Below are positions 1-10,389 of a stretch of 64,000 bases of DNA, in pieces. Where the stretch lies: assembly GCF_001906925.1 (NCBI RefSeq), contig NZ_MRWQ01000005.1:310001-374000 (forward strand), written 5' to 3'. Positions within the stretch are counted from its first letter, which is position 1; each line of letters opens with the position of its first letter. This DNA is from Domibacillus mangrovi (GTDB lineage: Bacteria > Bacillota > Bacilli > Bacillales > Domibacillaceae). The notes beneath the pieces were generated by a model that worked only from the letters and a program-made list of their open reading frames with translations, ran no database searches and had not been told where the DNA came from. The position numbers and the translations under genes were made by a program.

Positions 1-6
1 TGCCAA
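1..6 (-). CDS. pdhC: Start of pdhC (dihydrolipoamide acetyltransferase E2), two codons only
   Basis: On the minus strand a TTG codon (positions 6-4) followed by GCA sits 9 bases after a clean AGGAGG at 21-16. This is the expected place for pdhC, the E2 core subunit that normally follows pdhB, and the start Met-Ala fits that family. Only two codons lie inside the window, so identity rests on context rather than on protein sequence. Confidence 0.55.
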
Positions 7-79
7 TGTATTCATCCTCCTATATTGTCATTTTAGAATAGGAGGCACGTGGCCCCCGTTTCTAATTGTGATCTATTCA

Positions 80-1057
80 TTAAAATTCAAGTACTTTTTT
101 TGCTGTTTCAATGATATCTTTATAGTTGGGCAGCCATACAGTCTCCGCTTGTGAAAATGGGAAGACTGTATCTGGTGCAGCAACCCGAAGAACAGGCGCT
201 TCAAGACTCAAGATCGCACGCTCATTAATTTCAGCGACAACATTTGCTGCAATACCTGCCTGCTTCTGTGCTTCTTGAACGACAATTGCACGACCTGTTT
301 TTTCAACAGACGCAATAATTGTTTCGATATCTAGCGGTTGAATCGTACGAAGATCAATGACTTCAACAGAATGACCTTCTTTTTCAAGTGCTTCAGCTGC
401 CTTCAATGATTCATGAACCATTGCACCATATGTAATGATCGACAAATCAGAACCTTCGCGTTTCACAGCCGCTTTGCCAAGAGGAATTATGTATTCTTCT
501 TCTGGCACGTCTTCACGGAACGAACGGTACAATTTCATGTGTTCAAGAAAAATAACCGGGTCATTGTCGCGGATTGCAGAAATTAAAAGTCCTTTTGCAT
601 CGTACGGGGAGGAAGGAATAACGACTTTTAATCCTGGTTGCTGTGCCATTAAACCTTCTAAGCTATCCGCATGAAGTTCAGGTGTATGAACGCCGCCACC
701 AAAAGGTGATCGGATTGTTACAGGAGCCGAATAAACACCGCCAGAGCGGTAGCGCATACGCGCAAGCTGCCCACTTACTGAATCCATTACTTCAAATACG
801 AAACCGAAAAATTGAATTTCTGGTACAGGACGAAATCCTTCAAGAGCAAGACCGACAGCTAGACCACCGATTCCTGATTCCGCAAGCGGTGTATCAAATA
901 CGCGTTCTTCTCCAAATTCTTTTTGAAGACCTTCTGTCGCGCGAAATACCCCTCCGTTAACGCCTACATCTTCACCGAAGACAAGTACATTTTCGTCGTT
1001 TTTTAATTCTGTGCGCAAGGCATCAGTAATCGCTTGAATCATTGTCATTTGTGCCAT
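80..1057 (-). CDS. pdhB: Pyruvate dehydrogenase E1 component, beta subunit
   Basis: E1 beta pairs with E1 alpha to decarboxylate pyruvate with thiamine diphosphate and pass the acetyl group to the lipoyl domains of E2; the complex is cytosolic and feeds acetyl-CoA to the citrate cycle. The 325-residue product begins [14 protein letters not shown] and has the typical transketolase pyrimidine-binding half (VFGEDVG near residue 27, TPLAESG near 56) followed by the transketolase C-terminal half ([11 protein letters not shown] near 236). Length is normal for the family. It starts 3 bases after the pdhA stop, with an AAAGGAG ribosome site inside the end of pdhA, so the two are translationally coupled in a pdhA-pdhB-pdhC order. 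Confidence 0.97.
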   Translation of the reverse strand: MAQMTMIQAITDALRTELKNDENVLVFGEDVGVNGGVFRATEGLQKEFGEERVFDTPLAESGIGGLAVGLALEGFRPVPEIQFFGFVFEVMDSVSGQLARMRYRSGGVYSAPVTIRSPFGGGVHTPELHADSLEGLMAQQPGLKVVIPSSPYDAKGLLISAIRDNDPVIFLEHMKLYRSFREDVPEEEYIIPLGKAAVKREGSDLSIITYGAMVHESLKAAEALEKEGHSVEVIDLRTIQPLDIETIIASVEKTGRAIVVQEAQKQAGIAANVVAEINERAILSLEAPVLRVAAPDTVFPFSQAETVWLPNYKDIIETAKKVLEF

Positions 1058-1060
1058 GGC

Positions 1061-2182
<1,122 letters not shown>

Positions 2183-2224
2183 CTATCCTTTCATTATTGG
2201 TTACACGACTTTTTTATAATTTCC

Positions 2225-2257
2225 TGTATCAGTTTTTTTTATAAATATACTGATACA
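2225..2257. repeat. 9-bp inverted repeat in the pdhA leader
   Basis: TGTATCAGT at 2225-2233 and ACTGATACA at 2249-2257 are exact inverted repeats separated by 15 A/T-only bases. They lie about 50-85 bp upstream of the pdhA start. There is no T-run placed for a terminator of pdhA's own transcript. It could be a protein-binding operator or a leader hairpin; no known consensus was recognised. Confidence 0.5.
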
Positions 2258-2381
2258 ACATAAAGCTATGATCAATAGTTTATATCATCATGTTTAATAC
2301 GTCAATTTTAAATATTCCTCTTGTATATCCCTTAAAAAATAAAGACTGTATTAGTTCACAAACTAAAACTGTGTTATAAAA

Positions 2382-2395
2382 AGAAAGCGCTTTTA
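2382..2395. promoter_or_regulatory. Candidate cre site (CcpA operator)
   Basis: AGAAAGCGCTTTTA is nearly palindromic around GCGC and resembles the catabolite-responsive element consensus (TGNAANCGNNNNCA type), but lacks the outer TG/CA pair. It lies in the divergent pdhA/def intergenic region about 210 bp upstream of pdhA, where carbon-catabolite control of pdh would be plausible. Sequence resemblance only. Confidence 0.35.
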
Positions 2396-2478
2396 ACATC
2401 TGTTATACATTACATTTTTCTAACCTACCCTTCTCTATTTTCCCTTTCTTTCCTTTTCAAAACATACAATATGCGGCA

Positions 2479-2507
2479 TTAACATTTTGCACACTTTTTG
2501 ATAAGAT
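2479..2507 (+). promoter_or_regulatory. SigA-type promoter of def
   Basis: TTAACA (2479-2484), 17-base spacer, TAAGAT (2502-2507), 35 bp ahead of the def start. Each hexamer differs from consensus at one or two positions. The rest of the 2183-2541 intergenic region is AT-rich and, apart from the inverted repeat and cre-like site listed separately, shows nothing else. Confidence 0.5.
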
Positions 2508-2541
2508 AAGTACACCAATCGGAAAAAAGGAAGGTATACAA

Positions 2542-3096
2542 ATGATTAATATGAATGATATTGTGCGTGAAGGAGAACCTATCCTGCGCGAAAAAGCGAG
2601 CGACGTGATACTCCCTGCTTCACCGGAAGAGATAGAAATACTTGCTTCTTTAATAGAGTATGTGCAAAACAGCCAGAACCCAGATATCGCAGAAAAATAT
2701 GGATTACGCCCCGGCATCGGCCTTGCAGCGCCGCAAATTGGCGTATCAAAACGAATGATTGCCATTCATGTAAAAGATGAAAAAGGCGTACTAATAAGTT
2801 ATGCCCTTTTCAACCCTAAAATTGTCAGCCACTCAGTAGAAAAAGCATTTTTAACGAGTGGAGAAGGATGCTTGTCGGTTGACCGCGACGTACCAGGATA
2901 CGTTCATCGCTATGCACGCGTCACCATCAAAGGAACGACACTTGCTGGCGATGAAGTTAAATTTCGTTTAAAAGGACTACCCGCCATCTGTATTCAGCAT
3001 GAAATTGACCATTTGAACGGTGTCTTATTTTACGACTATATTGATCAAAATGACCCATTCCGTGTAGAAGATAATGCGCACCCTATTGAACGATAA
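2542..3096 (+). CDS. def: Peptide deformylase
   Basis: Removes the formyl group from the initiator methionine of nascent proteins, using a metal held by one Cys and two His. All three family motifs are present: GIGLAAPQIG near residue 59, EGCLSV near 111 with the metal Cys, and QHEIDHLNG near 153. The 184-residue length is that of the longer Gram-positive type 2 enzymes (B. subtilis def/ykrB). A ribosome site (AAGGAAGGT) precedes the ATG at 2542. It stands alone, divergent from pdhA. Confidence 0.97.
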   Translation: MINMNDIVREGEPILREKASDVILPASPEEIEILASLIEYVQNSQNPDIAEKYGLRPGIGLAAPQIGVSKRMIAIHVKDEKGVLISYALFNPKIVSHSVEKAFLTSGEGCLSVDRDVPGYVHRYARVTIKGTTLAGDEVKFRLKGLPAICIQHEIDHLNGVLFYDYIDQNDPFRVEDNAHPIER

Positions 3097-3195
3097 TATG
3101 TATAAACATTATTATTACAACGCATACTACGCATACCCATTTTTCTTTGCATAAAGCCATGTGTATGATAAAATGGCTTTAAGGAGTGATCCACA

Positions 3196-3267
3196 ATGTT
3201 AAAAAAGCTTAAAAAAAAGCTTGTAAAACAGTGGAAAGATATGCTCAGAAGAAAAACAATCGCATAA
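3196..3267 (+). CDS. Very small basic peptide (23 residues), unknown function
   Basis: A 24-codon frame (including stop) starts with ATG at 3196 after a strong AAGGAGTGAT ribosome site. The product begins MLKKLKKKLVKQWKDMLRRK and is rich in Lys/Arg spaced with Leu, Val, Trp and Met, so it could form an amphipathic cationic helix. A promoter-like TTTGCA-17-TAAAAT lies at 3146-3174 and a hairpin terminator follows at 3281, so it forms a self-contained transcription unit between def and rpoY. I do not recognise a family. It could be a regulatory or membrane-active peptide, or a leader; too short for routine gene finders. Confidence 0.5.
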   Translation: MLKKLKKKLVKQWKDMLRRKTIA

Positions 3268-3280
3268 CATTGAATGGTTA

Positions 3281-3308
3281 AGCCCTTCCGAAACGAAGGG
3301 CTGTCTTT
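3281..3308 (+). terminator. Terminator after the small peptide gene
   Basis: AGCCCTTC (3281-3288), 6-base loop, GAAGGGCT (3295-3302), followed by GTCTTTGTG. The stem is perfect but the T-run is weak. Confidence 0.6.
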
Positions 3309-3440
3309 GTGTAAGAGACCGAAGATGTTCATTTTGTATAAAAACATCTTTTTTCTATATAATTAAAAAACATTAACATCCTGAGAAGAATCGCTTATAT
3401 GCGATTTGTATATATTACTTCGGAAAAAGGAGAGAAGCTC

Positions 3441-3650
3441 ATGATTTACAAAGTGTACTATCAAGAAGACTATTCAGAGGTACCCGTTCGCGAAAATACG
3501 AAATCGTTATACGCAGAAGCGGATTCAGAACGCACCGTTCGTCACGCATTAAAAAACCGCCCATATAATATCGAATTTGTTCAATTGGTAAACGAATCTC
3601 ACCTCGAATATGAGAAGCAGTCGCCAAACTATAAAGTGGAGCAGCTGTAA
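3441..3650 (+). CDS. rpoY: RNA polymerase epsilon subunit
   Basis: Small accessory subunit of Firmicute RNA polymerase (YkzG/RpoY family, DUF1447), 69 residues beginning [19 protein letters not shown]. The open frame extends upstream, but the ATG at 3441 follows AAAGGAGAG at the correct spacing and gives the family length. The stop codon is 3 bases before the RNase J1 start, the same pairing as in B. subtilis, so the two are translationally coupled. Confidence 0.95.
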   Translation: MIYKVYYQEDYSEVPVRENTKSLYAEADSERTVRHALKNRPYNIEFVQLVNESHLEYEKQSPNYKVEQL

Positions 3651-3653
3651 AAC

Positions 3654-5321
3654 ATGAAATTCGTAAAAAATGATCAAACAGCTGTTTTTGCCCTCGGCGG
3701 TTTGGGTGAAATCGGTAAAAATACGTACGCTGTCCAATTTCAGGACGAAATTATTTTAATTGATGCCGGAATAAAATTTCCAGAAGATGAATTACTTGGA
3801 ATCGATTATGTGATTCCAGACTATTCATACTTAGAAAAAAATGCAGATAAAATTAAAGGGTTGTTCGTCACACATGGTCATGAAGACCATATTGGTGGTA
3901 TCCCTTACTTGCTGCGTGTTGTCAATGTACCTGTGTATGGCGGAAAACTCGCTCTCGGTCTGCTTCGCAATAAGCTAGACGAGCATGGACTTCTGCGCCG
4001 TACCCGCCTTCATGAAGTCGTGGAAGATGATGTGATTAAATTCCGGAAAACGTCTGTTTCTTTTTTCCGAACAACACACAGCATTCCGGATTCATATGGT
4101 GTTGTCGTTAAAACACCTCAAGGAAGCATCGTTCACACAGGTGATTTTAAATTTGATTTTACGCCAGTCGGTGAACCTGCAAACTTAACGCGAATGGCTG
4201 AGATTGGCAAAGAAGGCGTGCTATGTCTTCTCTCTGATAGCACGAACAGTGAAGTGCCTAACTTTACAATGTCAGAACGAAAAGTCGGTGAAAGTATCCG
4301 TAACATCTTCCGTAAAGTAGAGGGTCGGCTTATTTTCGCAACGTTCGCATCAAATATTCATCGATTGCAGCAAGTAGTCGAAGCAGCGGTTGAAGACGGA
4401 CGAAAAGTCGGTGTATTTGGACGAAGTATGGACAATGCGATTACTCTCGGTCAACAGTTAGGATACATTCGCTGTCCTAAAGACACATTTGTCGATACAC
4501 ACCAATTGAATAAATTACCTGCCAACAAAGTCACGATTCTTTGTACAGGCAGCCAGGGAGAGCCTATGGCAGCTCTTTCCCGTATCGCAAATGGTTCCCA
4601 TCGCCAGATTCAAATTCAGCCAAAAGATACGGTTGTCTTCTCATCCTCTCCCATTCCAGGGAACACGGTGAGTGTAAATAGAATTATTAATTCATTGTCA
4701 CGTGCCGGCGCAGATGTCATCCACGGACCTCTTAATAACATCCATACATCTGGCCATGGAAGTCAAGAAGAGCAGAAATTAATGCTTAGTCTTATTAAAC
4801 CCAAGTTTTTTATGCCTATTCACGGTGAATACCGGATGCAAAAAACACACTGCCAGCATGCGATCGACTGCGGTGTACCAAAAGAAAACTGCTTTATTAT
4901 GGATAATGGAGATGTACTTGCCCTTTCAAAAGAGGAAGCACACGTTGCCGGTCGTATCCAATCCGGCTCTGTTTACATTGATGGAAGCGGCATTGGTGAT
5001 ATCGGCAACATCGTTTTACGTGACCGCCGCATTTTGTCCGAAGAAGGCCTTGTGATCGTCGTTGTGAGCATTAATAAAACAACAAATAGAATTGAAGCCG
5101 GTCCTGATATTATTTCACGTGGATTCGTGTACATGCGTGAATCTGGGGATTTAATCTACGAAGCACAATCGGTTTTAAACCGTCATATTAAACAATTGCT
5201 CATTAGTAACACAACTCAATGGTCCGACATTAAAAATGAAATTACCGATACGCTTTCACCGTTTCTTTACGAAAGAACGAAACGCCGTCCAATGATTTTA
5301 CCAATCATTATGGAAGTGTAA
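3654..5321 (+). CDS. rnjA: Ribonuclease J1
   Basis: Endo- and 5'-3' exoribonuclease central to mRNA decay and 16S rRNA maturation in Bacillus. The metallo-beta-lactamase motif HGHEDHIGG lies near residue 75, a further metal ligand region HTGDFKFD near 160, the beta-CASP part near 200-390 ([23 protein letters not shown]), and the C-terminal domain from about 450. The 555-residue length matches B. subtilis RnjA (YkqC). Cotranscribed with rpoY and closed by a strong terminator. Confidence 0.98.
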   Translation: MKFVKNDQTAVFALGGLGEIGKNTYAVQFQDEIILIDAGIKFPEDELLGIDYVIPDYSYLEKNADKIKGLFVTHGHEDHIGGIPYLLRVVNVPVYGGKLALGLLRNKLDEHGLLRRTRLHEVVEDDVIKFRKTSVSFFRTTHSIPDSYGVVVKTPQGSIVHTGDFKFDFTPVGEPANLTRMAEIGKEGVLCLLSDSTNSEVPNFTMSERKVGESIRNIFRKVEGRLIFATFASNIHRLQQVVEAAVEDGRKVGVFGRSMDNAITLGQQLGYIRCPKDTFVDTHQLNKLPANKVTILCTGSQGEPMAALSRIANGSHRQIQIQPKDTVVFSSSPIPGNTVSVNRIINSLSRAGADVIHGPLNNIHTSGHGSQEEQKLMLSLIKPKFFMPIHGEYRMQKTHCQHAIDCGVPKENCFIMDNGDVLALSKEEAHVAGRIQSGSVYIDGSGIGDIGNIVLRDRRILSEEGLVIVVVSINKTTNRIEAGPDIISRGFVYMRESGDLIYEAQSVLNRHIKQLLISNTTQWSDIKNEITDTLSPFLYERTKRRPMILPIIMEV

Positions 5322-5328
5322 CATAAAA

Positions 5329-5363
5329 AAAGAGCTTTCCATTTACTTTGGAAAGCTCTTTTT
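5329..5363 (+). terminator. Terminator of rpoY-rnjA
   Basis: A-rich arm then AGAGCTTTCC, a 9-base loop, GGAAAGCTCT and TTTTT. A strong intrinsic terminator; readable on both strands. Confidence 0.9.
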
Positions 5364-5380
5364 GATTGGAGGTATCATGC

Positions 5381-5890
5381 ATGATTCCCGTGAAAGGAAA
5401 ATCGCAGTACGATGAGGATATAAACCCGAAGTTCAGATCTTCAGCATGCGGACCGGTCACTGTTTCAGTTATATTAAATTACTGGTTTAACGGGACTTAT
5501 CCGCTTCACGTGAACGAATTGTATACATCACTTTCCACGACATCGATCGGCCTGTCTCGTTTTATGATGGTTTATAAGCTTCGCCGTCTTCTTGGCTCAG
5601 ACTGGCTTGTAAAAAGGTCGAATCAAATTAATGAAGTAATAGATGAACTACAAAAAGGTCACCCTGTCGCAGCAAAATTCGATAAATATTTTACACTTCG
5701 CTTTTTTTCAAAATCGATGTATGCGTATCATTGGATTGTCATCATCGGCTATGAAATAAAAAATGGCGAAATCATTTTATTCTTTCAAGACAACGGAGCT
5801 CCTAATCGAGAAAGTAAACGAAGAAGCATGCTATACAGCGAGCAGGCTTCCATACTCCGCTTCGTCTTGATTGCACCGCTTGATTCATAA
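5381..5890 (+). CDS. C39-like papain-fold cysteine peptidase family protein
   Basis: 169 residues from the ATG at 5381, chosen because GGAGG at 5369-5373 is correctly spaced; the open frame extends upstream to a TTG that overlaps the ribosome site. The likely nucleophile is the Cys in SACGPVTVSVIL near residue 22, the His is in YHWIVIIGYE near 120, and QDNGAP near 137 supplies the Asp/Asn position, which is the Peptidase_C39_2 pattern. No signal peptide is evident, so an intracellular role is likely. The substrate is unknown. It lies alone between two terminators next to rnjA. Confidence 0.8.
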   Translation: MIPVKGKSQYDEDINPKFRSSACGPVTVSVILNYWFNGTYPLHVNELYTSLSTTSIGLSRFMMVYKLRRLLGSDWLVKRSNQINEVIDELQKGHPVAAKFDKYFTLRFFSKSMYAYHWIVIIGYEIKNGEIILFFQDNGAPNRESKRRSMLYSEQASILRFVLIAPLDS

Positions 5891-5918
5891 AAAACCCCAC
5901 TTTAAAGTGAGGTTTTTT
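5891..5918. terminator. Bidirectional terminator between the C39-like gene and ktrC
   Basis: ACCCCACTTTAAAGTGAGGTTTTTT: a 9-bp stem with A and T tracts on either side serves the two convergent genes. Confidence 0.85.
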
Positions 5919-5920
5919 AT

Positions 5921-6580
5921 TTAATCATTCATTTTTTTCTCAAAACGGGCAATGTCTTTATCCGCGCCGATAATAATTAAAATATCATTCACCATGATCG
6001 GTGCATCGGCCTGTGGTGACACGATAATTTCTTTTCCCCGCTTAATAGCAACAATGTTAATTCCATAACGGGCACGAATATCGAGATCGATTATTGTGTT
6101 TCCTGCAAGAACTTCATTTGCAATAATTTCTGTAATGGAATGCTCATCGGAAAGCTCTAGATAATCAAGCACATTATTTGACACAATATTATTTGCAATG
6201 CGCCGTCCCATATCCCGTTCTGGATGAACGACTTGATCGGCACCAATTTTTAATAATACTTTTTCATGGTAATCATTCTGCGCTTTTGCTGTTACTTTTT
6301 TAACGCCAACTTCTTTTAACATAAGCGTCGTTAAAATGCTTGATTGAATGTCATCACCAATTGCAACAATCACATGGTCAAAGTTACGAATTCCAAGACT
6401 TTTCAATACGGATTCATCTGTCGTATCAGCGACAACGGCATGAGACGCAATGGATGCGAATTCATTCACTCGGCCTTCGTCCCTATCAATCGCCATTACT
6501 TCCATCCCCTGCTCACTCAACTCTCTGCAAATGCTGCTGCCAAAGCGGCCAAGACCAATAACGACAAATTCTTTCTTCAT
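5921..6580 (-). CDS. ktrC: K+ channel gating subunit KtrC (RCK/TrkA-N type)
   Basis: Cytosolic regulatory ring subunit of the Ktr potassium uptake channel. The N-terminal RCK domain shows the nucleotide-binding GLGRFGSS near residue 10 and an acidic residue ending the second strand (MAIDRD). The C-terminal RCK_C half (NTIIDLDIRARYGINIVAI) is the region that binds c-di-AMP in B. subtilis and S. aureus relatives. Start at 6580 (MKKEFVVIGLG) fits the GGGGG ribosome site better than the ATG six bases upstream. It follows cydB by about 75 bp. No ktrB/ktrD partner is in the window. Confidence 0.93.
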   Translation of the reverse strand: MKKEFVVIGLGRFGSSICRELSEQGMEVMAIDRDEGRVNEFASIASHAVVADTTDESVLKSLGIRNFDHVIVAIGDDIQSSILTTLMLKEVGVKKVTAKAQNDYHEKVLLKIGADQVVHPERDMGRRIANNIVSNNVLDYLELSDEHSITEIIANEVLAGNTIIDLDIRARYGINIVAIKRGKEIIVSPQADAPIMVNDILIIIGADKDIARFEKKMND

Positions 6581-6655
6581 ATTCATTCCCCCGCTGTCAA
6601 AGCTAATAAGTGGATCTTGCTATGAAAGTTTACCACGAACCTAGCCAAATTTCCC

Positions 6656-7678
6656 TTATTTTTTTTTCCCTTTCACATAGTCTGCGTCAAAGAGGAAAAG
6701 TCTCATCAGTAAGATAAGTGACGGAATAAGCAAGAGCAAGCCAAGAATAAACGCAATAACGAGCGCCAATGCCATCGTTTCATTTGTTACACTTTCATGG
6801 ACTGTAATATACGGATACAAAATGTATGGCAAATGAGAAGCCCCGTAGCCAAAAAAGGCGAAGAAAAATTGCATCATCACCATAATAAATGCTGTACCAT
6901 ATCTTTTCCCTGTATAAATAAACCAAGAAGCAATACCAAAGCAGAGGAGCGATAACCCGAACATCCACCAATACTCTGTTACGGCTTTATTATAATGTTC
7001 CGGATTGTGCATTTGCAGTGATATAAAGACGAGAAGGCTGGCTACAATTGTCGGCATGCTCCAGAACAGTGCAAACTGCCGGATCGTCCGGCGTGCTTGT
7101 CTATCATTCGCACGATCTGCATAATACGTTAAAAACGTGGCACTAATATACAAGACCGACACGATGGATAAAAGGACGACACTCCATGAAAAAGGGCTTG
7201 TGAACAATTCTTTAGCAAGAAAGGTCACTTTGTCATCTGTACTAACAGCCAAAAAGCCCCCTTCTGAGATCGTCAATACGGTTGACAACGAAGCAGGTAT
7301 TAATAATCCGGTCGCTCCGTATAAGAAAAGGTATAGCATACTCTCACGCGATCCATAATTATTAAACGCATAAAACGAGCCTCGAATCGCCAGCAAAATA
7401 ATTGCGACACTTGCTGGAATAAGAAGTGCTGTCCCAAAATAGTAAGCCGTAGCCGGAAAAAAACCGACAATACCGACGAAAAAGAAGACAAAAAAAACGT
7501 TTGTTACTTCCCATACAGGTGATAAGTAACGTGAAATAAGATCATTCATAATATGGTCTTTTTTCTTCCATCTCGCATAAAAAGCGAAGAAACCGGCACC
7601 AAAATCAATGGACGACACTATTAAATAACCATATAAAAATGTCCATAAAACCGTGATCCCGAGAAGTTCTAAATTCAT
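6656..7678 (-). CDS. cydB: Cytochrome bd-type quinol oxidase subunit II
   Basis: Membrane subunit of the bd oxidase that reduces oxygen to water at low oxygen using menaquinol. 340 residues with eight or so hydrophobic segments, beginning MNLELLGITVLWTFLYGYL and carrying SSIDFGAGFF. It resembles the short YthB/CioB branch (B. subtilis ythB) rather than the canonical cydB of a cydABCD operon; no cydCD transporter is nearby. The start codon overlaps the cydA stop by 4 bases, so translation is coupled. Confidence 0.9.
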   Translation of the reverse strand: MNLELLGITVLWTFLYGYLIVSSIDFGAGFFAFYARWKKKDHIMNDLISRYLSPVWEVTNVFFVFFFVGIVGFFPATAYYFGTALLIPASVAIILLAIRGSFYAFNNYGSRESMLYLFLYGATGLLIPASLSTVLTISEGGFLAVSTDDKVTFLAKELFTSPFSWSVVLLSIVSVLYISATFLTYYADRANDRQARRTIRQFALFWSMPTIVASLLVFISLQMHNPEHYNKAVTEYWWMFGLSLLCFGIASWFIYTGKRYGTAFIMVMMQFFFAFFGYGASHLPYILYPYITVHESVTNETMALALVIAFILGLLLLIPSLILLMRLFLFDADYVKGKKK

Positions 7679-9018
7679 GCGGATCCACCCCCATCTGGAA
7701 AGCGTTTTTCAAGTTCCGCTTCCGCCGGCGAATTTTTAAACATTTTAATCAACACAATCACTGTCATGACACCGAGTACTAGGTAAAGCAAAGCAAACAT
7801 GATAAACGTAATGCCAACATCATCGCTCCTCGTTGCCGCTTCCGCTACTTTCATATAACCGCGTAAAATCCATGGCTGACGCCCGACTTCAGCTAAAATC
7901 CAGCCTGCTTCATACGCAATTAAAGATAGCGGTCCTGATGCAACAATCGCCCATAAAAGCGGCTTATTTAGTTCATTCCATTTTTTCACTTTGCTCATAA
8001 TAACAAAGAGCGCCGTTATCGCCATGACGAACATACCAATGCTGACCATGATGTCAAACATATAATGAATCCAAAGCGGCGGCCGTTCATCTTCAGGTGT
8101 CTCATTTAACCCGATCACTTCCGTGTCAAACGAATTACCTGCAAGAAAGCTCAACAGTTTCGGTACACGAATTTCGTTTTCTATTTCTCCATCTTCATTA
8201 AGTGTTCCGAAGAAAATAATATCTGCTCCTTCTTCTGTTTCAAAATGCCACTCAGCAGCTGCTAATTTTTCCGGCTGCACTTCTGCTAAAAATTTGGCTG
8301 ATACATCACCCGCAATGGCTGTCAGGACCGAGAATACTAACGCGCACGTAACCGTTAAACGAAGCGCTTTTTGCTCGTATTGACCGCGTTTTCCTTTTAA
8401 AATGGCAAATGCCACAATCGCTGCTAAAAGGGCAGCTGACGTCATATATGATGTGGAAACGACGTGAAACACTTTTGATGGTGTTGCTGGATTTAACATT
8501 GCTGCTATCGGGTCAATGTTGATCGCCTGACCTTCTTTTAAATCAAACCCTTGTGGTGTATTCATAAATGCATTCACAGTTGTAATAAACAAAGCAGACG
8601 CCGACGACCCTATCATAATTGGAATCGTTAAAAGCCAATGTGTCCATTTTCCTTTAAACCGGTCCCATGTGTACAAATAAATGCCAAGGAAGATCGCTTC
8701 GAAGAAAAATGCAAATGTTTCCATAAATAAAGGCAAAGCAATAATTTGCCCTGCTACTTCCATAAAACTTGGCCATAACAGTGACAACTGTAAACCAATT
8801 GCAGTTCCTGTTACAACACCTACAGCGACTGTAATTGTAAAGCCGCGCGCCCAGCGTCTTGCTAATAGTAAATAATGCGGATCGTTTTTCCTAATACCGA
8901 TAAACTCAGCAATCGCAATCATCACCGGTACACCGACACCAATCATCGCAAAAATAATATGAAACATTAATGTCATCGTTGTTAGCATCCGACTGAGCAT
9001 GACACTATCGAGTTCCAT
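7675..9018 (-). CDS. cydA: Cytochrome bd-type quinol oxidase subunit I
   Basis: Carries haems b558, b595 and d. Visible features are the N-terminal haem ligand in LTTMTLMFHIIFAMIGVG, the FMETFAFFFEAIFLGIYLY helix, and the GRQPW motif (AEVGRQPWILRGYM) near residue 385. The Q loop between helices VI and VII is short, as in YthA/CioA-type enzymes. 447 residues against about 448 in B. subtilis YthA. A GGGAGG ribosome site precedes the ATG. A perfect inverted repeat of Rex/Fnr type lies 100 bp upstream, implying redox or oxygen control. Confidence 0.92.
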   Translation of the reverse strand: MELDSVMLSRMLTTMTLMFHIIFAMIGVGVPVMIAIAEFIGIRKNDPHYLLLARRWARGFTITVAVGVVTGTAIGLQLSLLWPSFMEVAGQIIALPLFMETFAFFFEAIFLGIYLYTWDRFKGKWTHWLLTIPIMIGSSASALFITTVNAFMNTPQGFDLKEGQAINIDPIAAMLNPATPSKVFHVVSTSYMTSAALLAAIVAFAILKGKRGQYEQKALRLTVTCALVFSVLTAIAGDVSAKFLAEVQPEKLAAAEWHFETEEGADIIFFGTLNEDGEIENEIRVPKLLSFLAGNSFDTEVIGLNETPEDERPPLWIHYMFDIMVSIGMFVMAITALFVIMSKVKKWNELNKPLLWAIVASGPLSLIAYEAGWILAEVGRQPWILRGYMKVAEAATRSDDVGITFIMFALLYLVLGVMTVIVLIKMFKNSPAEAELEKRFPDGGGSA

Positions 9019-9118
9019 TTATATGACCTCCCGAGTGATTCAATTTAAATAAAATTATCATGCTACTCGTATTGTAAACTGAAAACAAAAACAATGCTAT
9101 AAATGGGGTATGACTATT

Positions 9119-9136
9119 TTGTGACAAATTTCACAA
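9119..9136. promoter_or_regulatory. Rex/Fnr-type operator upstream of cydAB
   Basis: TTGTGACAAATTTCACAA is TTGTGA-N6-TCACAA, a perfect 6+6 inverted repeat. It fits the Rex operator (TTGTGAAN6TTCACAA) in the half-site ends, and equally the TGTGA-N6-TCACA site of Fnr/ArcR-type CRP-family regulators. It lies about 100 bp upstream of cydA. Which protein binds cannot be decided from sequence. Confidence 0.75.
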
Positions 9137-9191
9137 ACATATATAAAAAAACGTCATCTCTTCGTTTACCTTCTTTCATGTATAAAGATCG

Positions 9192-9223
9192 ATCGAGACC
9201 TAACTTAGTTGTTAGGCCTCGAT
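9192..9223 (-). terminator. Hairpin after dapL, probable terminator
   Basis: 13-base arms (9192-9204 and 9211-9223) pair with one mismatch around a 6-base loop. On the minus strand the tail is only ATCTTTATA, so termination may be weak. It separates dapL from cydA. Confidence 0.55.
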
Positions 9224-9242
9224 GAACATTCTTCTATATAAA

Positions 9243-10364
9243 TCACTTATGTCCAAGGGCAATGAAATAGCGGGTAATAAACGAGATTGCTGTTTCAATA
9301 GCAGCTTCATCCGGGTTCAATTTGGCGTGATGAAGGCCGTATTCAGAACCAACGCCCAGCCAGAACATCATGCCCGGTATTTCTTTTAACATAAAGCCAA
9401 AATCTTCACCAGTCATCGCTTCACGTGAATGAATAAACTGAATATCGGTTTGCGCTTTGGCAAATTGAATAAATCGGTCCGTCACTTCTGGATCATTAAA
9501 TACTTGATAGTAGCCGCTGCCATTATCAATTTCCGCCTCGCATTCAAAAGATGCTTCAATGCCTTTTAATAGCGATTGAACACGTGCTTTTGCCTTCCTC
9601 ATTGCTTCCGGTGACAACGTACGGATCGTCCCCTCTAAACGCGCATGGTCTGCAATGACATTTTGCACCGTACCAGCTGTCATTTTACCAATTGTCACGA
9701 CTGCACTGTCGAGCGGATCGACGTTTCTAGACACGATCGATTGAAGCTGTGTAACAAAGTATGACGCTGCAACAACCATATCTTTAGTTTCATGCGGATA
9801 AGCTGCATGGCCGCCCTTTCCTTTAAAATCAATAAATAACTCGGACGTATTCGCGAACAAAAGACCTTGCTTTGTTGCAATAGTGCCTGCGGGATGTTCC
9901 GGCGCAATATGTAGTGCATAAATTTCATCAGGCATCCATGCTTTTAATTCTTTAGATGCCATGAGCGGTTCTGCGCCGCCCGGCCCTTCTTCTGCCGGCT
10001 GAAAGATAAAAACAAGATCATCATTGATCGGATTTTCGGCGAAATACGTAACAACACCGAGAGCAATACTCATATGAAAGTCATGTCCACAGGCGTGCAT
10101 CCGGCCTTCATGTAGCGATGAAAACGGGAGATCTGTTTTCTCCGTAATAGGCAAACCATCAATATCCGTACGCCAACCGATTGTTTTCGACGGGTTCAAG
10201 CCTTTTATTTTCACAATAATGCCGGTACGCCACTTTTTTAATTCCATTCGGTCCTGCGGCAATGTATGTAAATAGTTCAATAAATATTGCTGTGTTTTCT
10301 CCTCTTTAAAGCCTAGTTCGGGAATTTGATGGAGATCGCGGCGGATATTGACAAAATGGTTCAT
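9243..10364 (-). CDS. dapL: N-acetyldiaminopimelate deacetylase
   Basis: Hydrolyses N-acetyl-LL-diaminopimelate in the acetylase branch of lysine/peptidoglycan precursor synthesis. M20 peptidase fold: metal ligands in [10 protein letters not shown] near residue 92, the catalytic Glu in [12 protein letters not shown] near 128, and a dimerisation domain between about 175 and 290. The 373-residue length and the position directly after dapH match B. subtilis ykuR. A stable hairpin lies between dapH and this gene, so it may be expressed at a lower level than dapH. Confidence 0.92.
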   Translation of the reverse strand: MNHFVNIRRDLHQIPELGFKEEKTQQYLLNYLHTLPQDRMELKKWRTGIIVKIKGLNPSKTIGWRTDIDGLPITEKTDLPFSSLHEGRMHACGHDFHMSIALGVVTYFAENPINDDLVFIFQPAEEGPGGAEPLMASKELKAWMPDEIYALHIAPEHPAGTIATKQGLLFANTSELFIDFKGKGGHAAYPHETKDMVVAASYFVTQLQSIVSRNVDPLDSAVVTIGKMTAGTVQNVIADHARLEGTIRTLSPEAMRKAKARVQSLLKGIEASFECEAEIDNGSGYYQVFNDPEVTDRFIQFAKAQTDIQFIHSREAMTGEDFGFMLKEIPGMMFWLGVGSEYGLHHAKLNPDEAAIETAISFITRYFIALGHK

Positions 10365-10389
10365 GTGTACAGTCCTCCTCTTTTTTAAA

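Noticed and set aside
3045-3347. 100-codon minus-strand frame between def and rpoY
   Set aside because: Antisense to the small peptide gene and its terminator; low-complexity product.
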